Shown: positions 58,393 to 64,000 of the stretch, in pieces
How the letters are laid out: every line of letters starts with the position of its first letter
How positions within the stretch are numbered: the first letter of the stretch is position 1
From: Xanthoparmelia taractica
Lineage: Eukaryota > Ascomycota > Lecanoromycetes > Lecanorales > Parmeliaceae
Direction: 5' to 3'
Assembly (NCBI GenBank): GCA_033085395.1
Contig: JANQBS010000088.1
Span: 62,001 to 126,000 of the forward strand
Length of the DNA stretch: 64,000 nucleotides
Translations under genes and position numbers: made by a program
Notes under the pieces: model-generated
Database searches by the model: none
Seen by the model: only the letters and a program-made list of their open reading frames with translations
Told to the model about the DNA's origin: nothing

Positions 58393-59234
58393 TACGCTAG
58401 AGAGCGAGAATGTGGCACTAGATATAGAACGGATGTGGATGGAAAGGCAAGGGCAATCGAAGGCTGAGCATGGTATAAAGGGGGATTTGCATGATAAGAC
58501 GGGGCAAAGGAATACGATGTAAAAGGAAGGCATACCGCTCATGTTACACAATGAATATGACCAATGCAGAACCTTCGGGTCAAATGGGGTGAGATGAGAT
58601 TGCCACCCAGATTGGCCGTGCGCGACGCGCTAATGATAGTGAGTCGTACGCGCATTCTTGGCACCATATACCCATGATTGATGTAGACACACTGCCTAGT
58701 GATGACCACGTGGGTATCCTAGATAATGCACCACATTGGTAAGCTAAGCCACAGAAAGTAGGCATTGTCGTACCTTGAAAGCTGATGCTGCGGAAGGAGC
58801 CAGTGGGCCTAGCCTCTGGCCTCAAAGTTAGCAATCGTTGCAAAGGAGTCAGCCCTTCTGTCCGGAATGGATCAGGCTACGCACCAAGGCAAGGCGAAAT
58901 ATATTCATGATGTTCTTCCCAAGGCTGAACAAATATTTAGATTTGCAAACAGCGTCAGCGGCCGATGTTGGCAATTTTAGCCTAACTCTGAATACCGATG
59001 TTTAGCCGTCATTATGTGCTGTTCTTTCAACCGACTTGGTGCTTGCCAAATTTAAAGTATTGACTTCAAACTCAAGTATATAGAAGAGGAGACTCTAAGC
59101 TATCTATAAAGGTTTATTCTAAGGAATTTGACGGGGTTTCCGTGACGACAACTTACTGCGAAGAAAGAGCTTTTTTGGATGTTCTTAGCTCAGCAAATGT
59201 AGGCGAGGCTCAGTATTCAGACTTTTAACACCCC
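58393..59234. other. Intergenic region left of the MITE
   Basis: No supported gene. An 87-codon minus frame at 58843-58580 has no recognised motif. Confidence 0.4.
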
Positions 59235-59615
59235 GGGCATACAGCTCGACAGCGGTAGACTAAAACTCGGTAGAGATAGAAATATGTAAAGCATATGCGA
59301 CTTATCGAGGGTAGAACGGGAATTTCGAGGCTTATACTCAGCATATGTATATAGAAATACGATATATCTAACCCTAACCCTTCTAACCTAAGCCCTAGCC
59401 TATCAGCCTTCGACGACCCTTCGAGGGCTCCTATCGAAAGGGGCCTCCATTCTAATCCCAATAATTGAACATATACTTAGCATATTATAGAGGTATAACG
59501 CATATATTTAGCATAAGCGTAGATCTCATCGGGGGTAGAAGTGGATATGCTCAGCATATGCAAAATTTCTAACCCCTGCCGAACTTTAGTCTATCCCTGC
59601 CGAGCTGTAACCCCA
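59235..59615. mobile_element. MITE-like element with terminal inverted repeats
   Basis: The left end reads CAT then ACAGCTCGACAGCGGTAGAC and TAAAACTCGG. The right end, on the minus strand, reads GTTACAGCTCGGCAGGGATAGAC and TAAAGTTCGG. The inverted repeats extend about 50 bases at roughly 75 percent identity. A direct repeat TAACACCCC flanks both sides (59226-59234 and 59616-59624), consistent with an 8-9 base target-site duplication. The interior, 380 bp in total, carries repeated CAGCATATG words and no ORF of note. A non-autonomous DNA transposon of hAT-like type is suggested by the duplication length only. Confidence 0.6.
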
Positions 59616-62600
59616 TAACACCCCCTATGAGTCGGCTGCCCCAATTTTTTCGCGCCGGCGTGTCGGATACATGCAATTCAGCTCGAGTAAGCTGCCTGAT
59701 CTTGCATACCCTCTTGCCAAAAACAATCGGTTCGCCAGGTTCTACCTCTGTCTAGGTCTCCTTTGGCCGGGCTCCGCCTTCCCGTGAACCGCTACTTCGT
59801 ACTTGCGTATGCCCACGTGGCAATCCCAGCAGGATCCCGGCACGAGCTTCCTCGAGTTGTGTCACGAGTCCGGCCGCACATAGCCCGTAAGTAACATGTC
59901 GGATAGATGAGACCTTGCAGACCCTGCAGACCCAGTACCATCCTTACTAATCAGTACCTTGGCGCATTGACTTTCGCTTTATATGGTCCCCAGATGCGAA
60001 GGCTATCTTCAATTAGAGGATTTGCTGACGCAGGGAGGTCAAGATTGCCTTTATTAAGCCCATAAGATGCGTAAGGAGGCAGTCCGACGATCAGCTGGAG
60101 CCATCGTTGATAGGGGAAAACATGTGAGGCTGTCAGAAATGTTTTCCGGGGCGGGAAGTGCTAAAAGGGTCTTTCTCATCAGCCAAAAGCCAAGTAAAAT
60201 GAATGCTCTCCAATGGTCAGACGATCCTTCCACCTCGGCAACCAAAATAGGTTCTGCAAATCACGTCTCAATCATCATGGTCACTTTGGCCCATAACAAT
60301 ACTACTTGCGTACTGCCCCGCTCCGTCCGAATGGCATATTTCGTAAGCGATCATGCCGGCCCTTACCGCTTTTAGGCCTAGGCAAATGCATCTTGCAACG
60401 GCGGTGCAGTAGCGCTCGCTACACACGTGCAATACATTGAATGAGTACCCACCACCATGTGCGGCATTTACACAAGCGTTACGCTTGTTTCGTTTTCGGG
60501 AGGCAGGCCTCGGCGATACAACCCTATGCTGAGTGGCTGTACTTCTTTCCTGAGATGCAGGTCTCGGTCAATGTTCTGGGTGCCAAGTCTTGTGTCACAC
60601 CTCGTGTTCTTTGCGCGCATCGGAGCTTTAGCTTCTTTTTTTATCGCGGTTCCAGTACGGTATTCCCCTAACTAATGCGCGCCATGCGTGATCTATTTCC
60701 AGCCTAGACGCTAAGAGCGGTATAAGTTGGCTCATCGATTGTTTCTCCTGCAAATAATCGTCAAGTCTGCGACTGCCTGTCGCTCATTTTAACCTGCCAG
60801 CTGAAATCCTGTATTGACAACCCCAGTTTGTCGTCTCGCAGCCTGCAGTCAGCCCGAAAAAGTGTGCTGACAACCAAGGATCGACAGACCGTTGTTCGAC
60901 TCACCTAATCCCTGCTTCATTGCCGAGTGGAACATGCCTTGTGCAACACCAAGCCATCAATACATGCTCATTTTTCGCAAGCGATACCTCGAAAGGCTGC
61001 CGTTTGTCGCTTTCGCAGCCCGGAGTATCGTCATGGAAATATTGGTTGCGGCTATCTATTTCTTTCTCTACGAGATCCCAGAATCTTCTCTTTTCAACTT
61101 TCCTGTAGTCATGGACTTTGTTTCACCCTTCGATTTTGTAGATGAATTGTTGGTTGCATGGACTATAGGGGTACCTTGAAGGTCGTGCTGTGCTCGCTCA
61201 GATTGATGTACAGCATTGATATTGCAAAGTATGCGGTGATGTACCTTGAAAGGCCATCGTGTGAGTACAACCTGCTAGCCTTGCCCCCAGAAGGGCCAAA
61301 TCATTTCAGCTTGAAGTACAGCAAGAGCAAGGAGAAGAACAGACTAATTCTTAGGCTGAACTTGTGGAAGGGAAAGCACAGCCACATAGGCTCCATAAAG
61401 AGAAGGTACAAGGGCAGCAATAGACGCAAAGCACAAGCACGATACTTTAGGAGTATCAGCGCTAGCGAAGAGGCTTCGTAAATATCCGGCCAACCTCCGC
61501 GAGTCGCTCATATGGATGAGGCACGGTGATTTGCCTGACTTTGCGGAGTCTCCCTAAACTGGCCTTCAGCAAATAGGCAGCCAATCGGCTGGCTAGTATT
61601 GGCGAATGTACACGTGGGAATTCTAGTAGACACAAGCCACACCCTTTCTGGGCCGCCAATAGCCTACAAGCCTCATGTAAGATGGATCTGAGATATGCTG
61701 AAGGTTAAAGTGCAAATCTCGATTCCACTACGGACTGACTAGGAAGAGTGGGGGTTCACTTTCATAATTAGCTATAAAATGATTGAATACCCTCACCGCT
61801 GCTTGCTCAGCTGCCATCCCTCCTGGATTACCTCTGCTATCCAAGACAGAATAGTGGGCGCAGACCGAGGAGCATGCTTACCGTCCAATACTTCTACCTT
61901 AGTGTAGTGGCACGGTTAGTGTCGCCAACGGAGACCGAGATGCAAAGTCTGCCTTTAACCAAGCGAATCCTTTAAGCCGAAAGGTTCAAACTAGCTTCAG
62001 TGGGGCTGTAAGATGCGTCAGGCGTTTTTCAGCAGAGTAAATCAGACACTATAGTGGCTGAGGGGTCCCATGCAGTGACAAAGGATGTCAGAATCTACTT
62101 TCCGGCCCAGGAAATCAGGTCCATGTGCTCGGACGTGCCACCTTTGGCGCCTACGAGGCTCATTAGATACCGGCAATAATTGTTCCCAAGCGTAGATCTT
62201 ATATGCAAAATGCACGCGAGGCATAATCATTCCCTAAATAGGACACAACACGCGAGACGCGTTAGCTGATCGATTGATTCTTCTGCGAGCAAATGTGGAT
62301 TTTGCGATGTCTCTGGATCTTTTGATGTCCCAGTTTTCCGAGGATTGAAATTGTTCACGATCTAGCCCGATACTCAGCTTCTGGATAATTTGAAAGTTGT
62401 GCATGTGCAGAAACGTTGGAGATCGCGCTGAGATGCTCACTCCGAGGTGTGCGGGGATGCTTTTAGGTAGGCTTACTTTAGTTGTCGGCGGGCTCCGTTC
62501 AGCGGGCATCATCAAAGGTCCAAAAATAGTTTGCTTCCGAGATCAAAGCTCTTGCATAATCGCAAACCACGAATAGATGCGATTTGCAAGGCACCAATTC

Positions 62601-64000
62601 AGATTTCCACCTGCAGCCACAACTGCCACCTTGGATGAAGAAAGCTTACGAGACGGAGATCGTTCCCTATAGAGGCAAAGCTTGCGGTAGCTAAATGCTT
62701 GTGTCACTCCAATTCGGTGGAAGGAAATGAATCACTGGGTCGCCGGAGGCTTGCGGCTCGTCCCTGCAGCAGCTCAGAGTGAAAAGCGTCTAGAAGCAGT
62801 TAGACAGTGAGATGGATGAGGGAGAGCGAGATGCATAAGCACTAGAATAGTCTATAATAGCTCCTTCTAAGATGGCCAGCTTATGGATTTCCGGGGAAAG
62901 GATGGGAGAGCGTGCAACAAAGATACGTACCGATGAGAAGCTCCGGGAGAGGTCCTGCAACTGGGGCTTAAAAGCTTGGTGTTTCGATACTAACTTCCCT
63001 CTAAATCGGAAATTTGCAACCCGCAGAGTACTCGTACTTAGCGGATTCCTGTAAACGCCCTCAGACTTTTTGCCTAGACAGAAGTCGACATGATAATGGC
63101 ATTGCGTCCAACAAGGACGCTTGGCCACAACGGCCGAAAGGGTGAGTAAGGGAATGCATCACAGTCGAATCATCAGGCGCATTTGGTTGCCATGAGGTGC
63201 CGAGGCTCCACATGTACCTAATGCGCACACGCCCAGTATGCGATAACGTGCCTTGACGAACATTGAGCCTGCTAAACCCTGCTCTCAGCATTGCAGTTTG
63301 ATTTTAGAGTTTGCGTTCCACTTTGGAGTAACTATCGCCTACTGCAGCTGAAACAAAGTCCGACAATGATGAAATGCATTCGTCCAATGGCAACGGTAGG
63401 ATCATTAAAGAATTTTGCTGCCTTATCCCCCAATTTTTTAAGCCGCATCCCTCTCTTGGCGATATGTGCACAATCACACGCCCCCAGCATTATCTATCAC
63501 CTAGTTCAGCTAAAATAGAGTTGGCATGATGATGAGTTGCCTTTCTCAATTATCATGCGGCCGTCCACAAAAGGACGTATTATTCACCAAAAATCCTTGC
63601 TCCCTTGTTTTGAGATTCTGCTCAAACCCCCAGGCAGACTTTTACATCCGTCTCCGAAGGATGAGTTATCCGCTAAATGGCAATGCGTACCACGCCCACC
63701 CTACACGGTCCAGCACGATTCCAATCCCGAATTCGGTCTTTCAGAAGACCACCCCGCACAGAAAATTACACTAGTCTTCTGAAAGAAATTACCTCCACTG
63801 TTACTCGAAGTCATTGCCACTAAACAAGAGCCAGCCCATGGGAATTTTCTAGCTCTTCAAAACACGGTATTGTTTATGTAGTCAAGACCACAAGAAGGGA
63901 TAAGCGCAAATGTTTTGGTAAGACGTAAAGGATTTTGTGGTCGATGTTTTGACAACAGTTATGAGAGAGGGTCAGCTTGCGCATGACATGCGCTAGCCCC
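59616..64000. other. Gene-poor right end of the window
   Basis: No gene can be firmly supported. Frames at 60067-60375, 60892-61179, 61158-61481 (Lys/Arg-rich C-terminus) and 63555-63782 (ATG-started, 75 codons) are listed as weak. The last one overlaps a perfect inverted repeat at 63737-63786. The edge of the window cuts this region, so a gene could continue beyond it. Confidence 0.45.
63737..63786. repeat. Perfect 13-base inverted repeat
   Basis: TCTTTCAGAAGAC at 63737-63749 and GTCTTCTGAAAGA at 63774-63786 are exact complements separated by 24 bases. It could fold as a hairpin. Role unknown. Confidence 0.7.

Noticed and set aside
59360..59400. Telomere-like CTAACCCTAACCC inside the MITE
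   Set aside because: Only two units, no array; not evidence for an interstitial telomere.
1..64000. CRISPR arrays or bacterial operons
   Set aside because: No regularly spaced identical repeats; the 17.8-19.3 kb array has variable spacing and diverged boxes, and all genes are eukaryotic with introns.

Overview
The window is nuclear DNA of a filamentous ascomycete (Pezizomycotina). The reasons are short GT-AG introns (mostly 43-118 bp) in nearly every gene, C/T- or C/A-rich leaders, and recognisable fungal families: ascomycete laccase, Zn2Cys6 factor, Chz1, APC15, Bet1, Brx1 and LPxELR-type F-box-like proteins. The class cannot be fixed from the sequence alone. All gene models were spliced by hand from donor, acceptor and phase.

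Layout. 1.6-3.7 kb holds a laccase (+). 5.9-9.3 kb is a compact housekeeping block: APC15 (+), then Bet1 SNARE (-) and histone chaperone Chz1 (-). 11.3-16.8 kb has an F-box-like protein with two LPxELR units (+), a large membrane protein (-) and a cysteine-rich, probably GPI-anchored surface protein (+). 17.76-19.26 kb is an eleven-copy degenerate repeat array, followed by a broken LPxELR-type gene. 21.0-25.8 kb has an aldo/keto reductase and a Zn2Cys6 regulator on the minus strand, and BRX1 divergent from the regulator. 26.4-36.2 kb is accessory: a large secreted repeat protein (-), a GNAT acetyltransferase with an apparent GC-AG intron, a Gln/His-rich protein and four very short single-membrane-span proteins. 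42.3-43.5 kb carries a C2H2 protein.

From 36 kb to the end the window is gene-poor. It holds one C2H2 gene, a small basic protein, two small proteins that look paralogous to each other (48.1 and 58.1 kb), a MITE-like element (59.2-59.6 kb), a second inverted-repeat-bounded segment (54.9-56.5 kb) and two diverged copies of a larger repeat (39.2 and 41.2 kb). Most remaining open frames there lack an ATG or a family signature, and were left out.

The best candidate functional unit is the reductase/regulator pair. The reductase promoter has a perfect AAAGTCCG-N8-CGGACTTT everted CCG/CGG palindrome just upstream of a TATA box. The ACTCCGC word beside it recurs three times in tandem, plus once more, in the regulator's own upstream region. 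This suggests a small self-regulated module. No complete new defence, mobile or biosynthetic system could be demonstrated.
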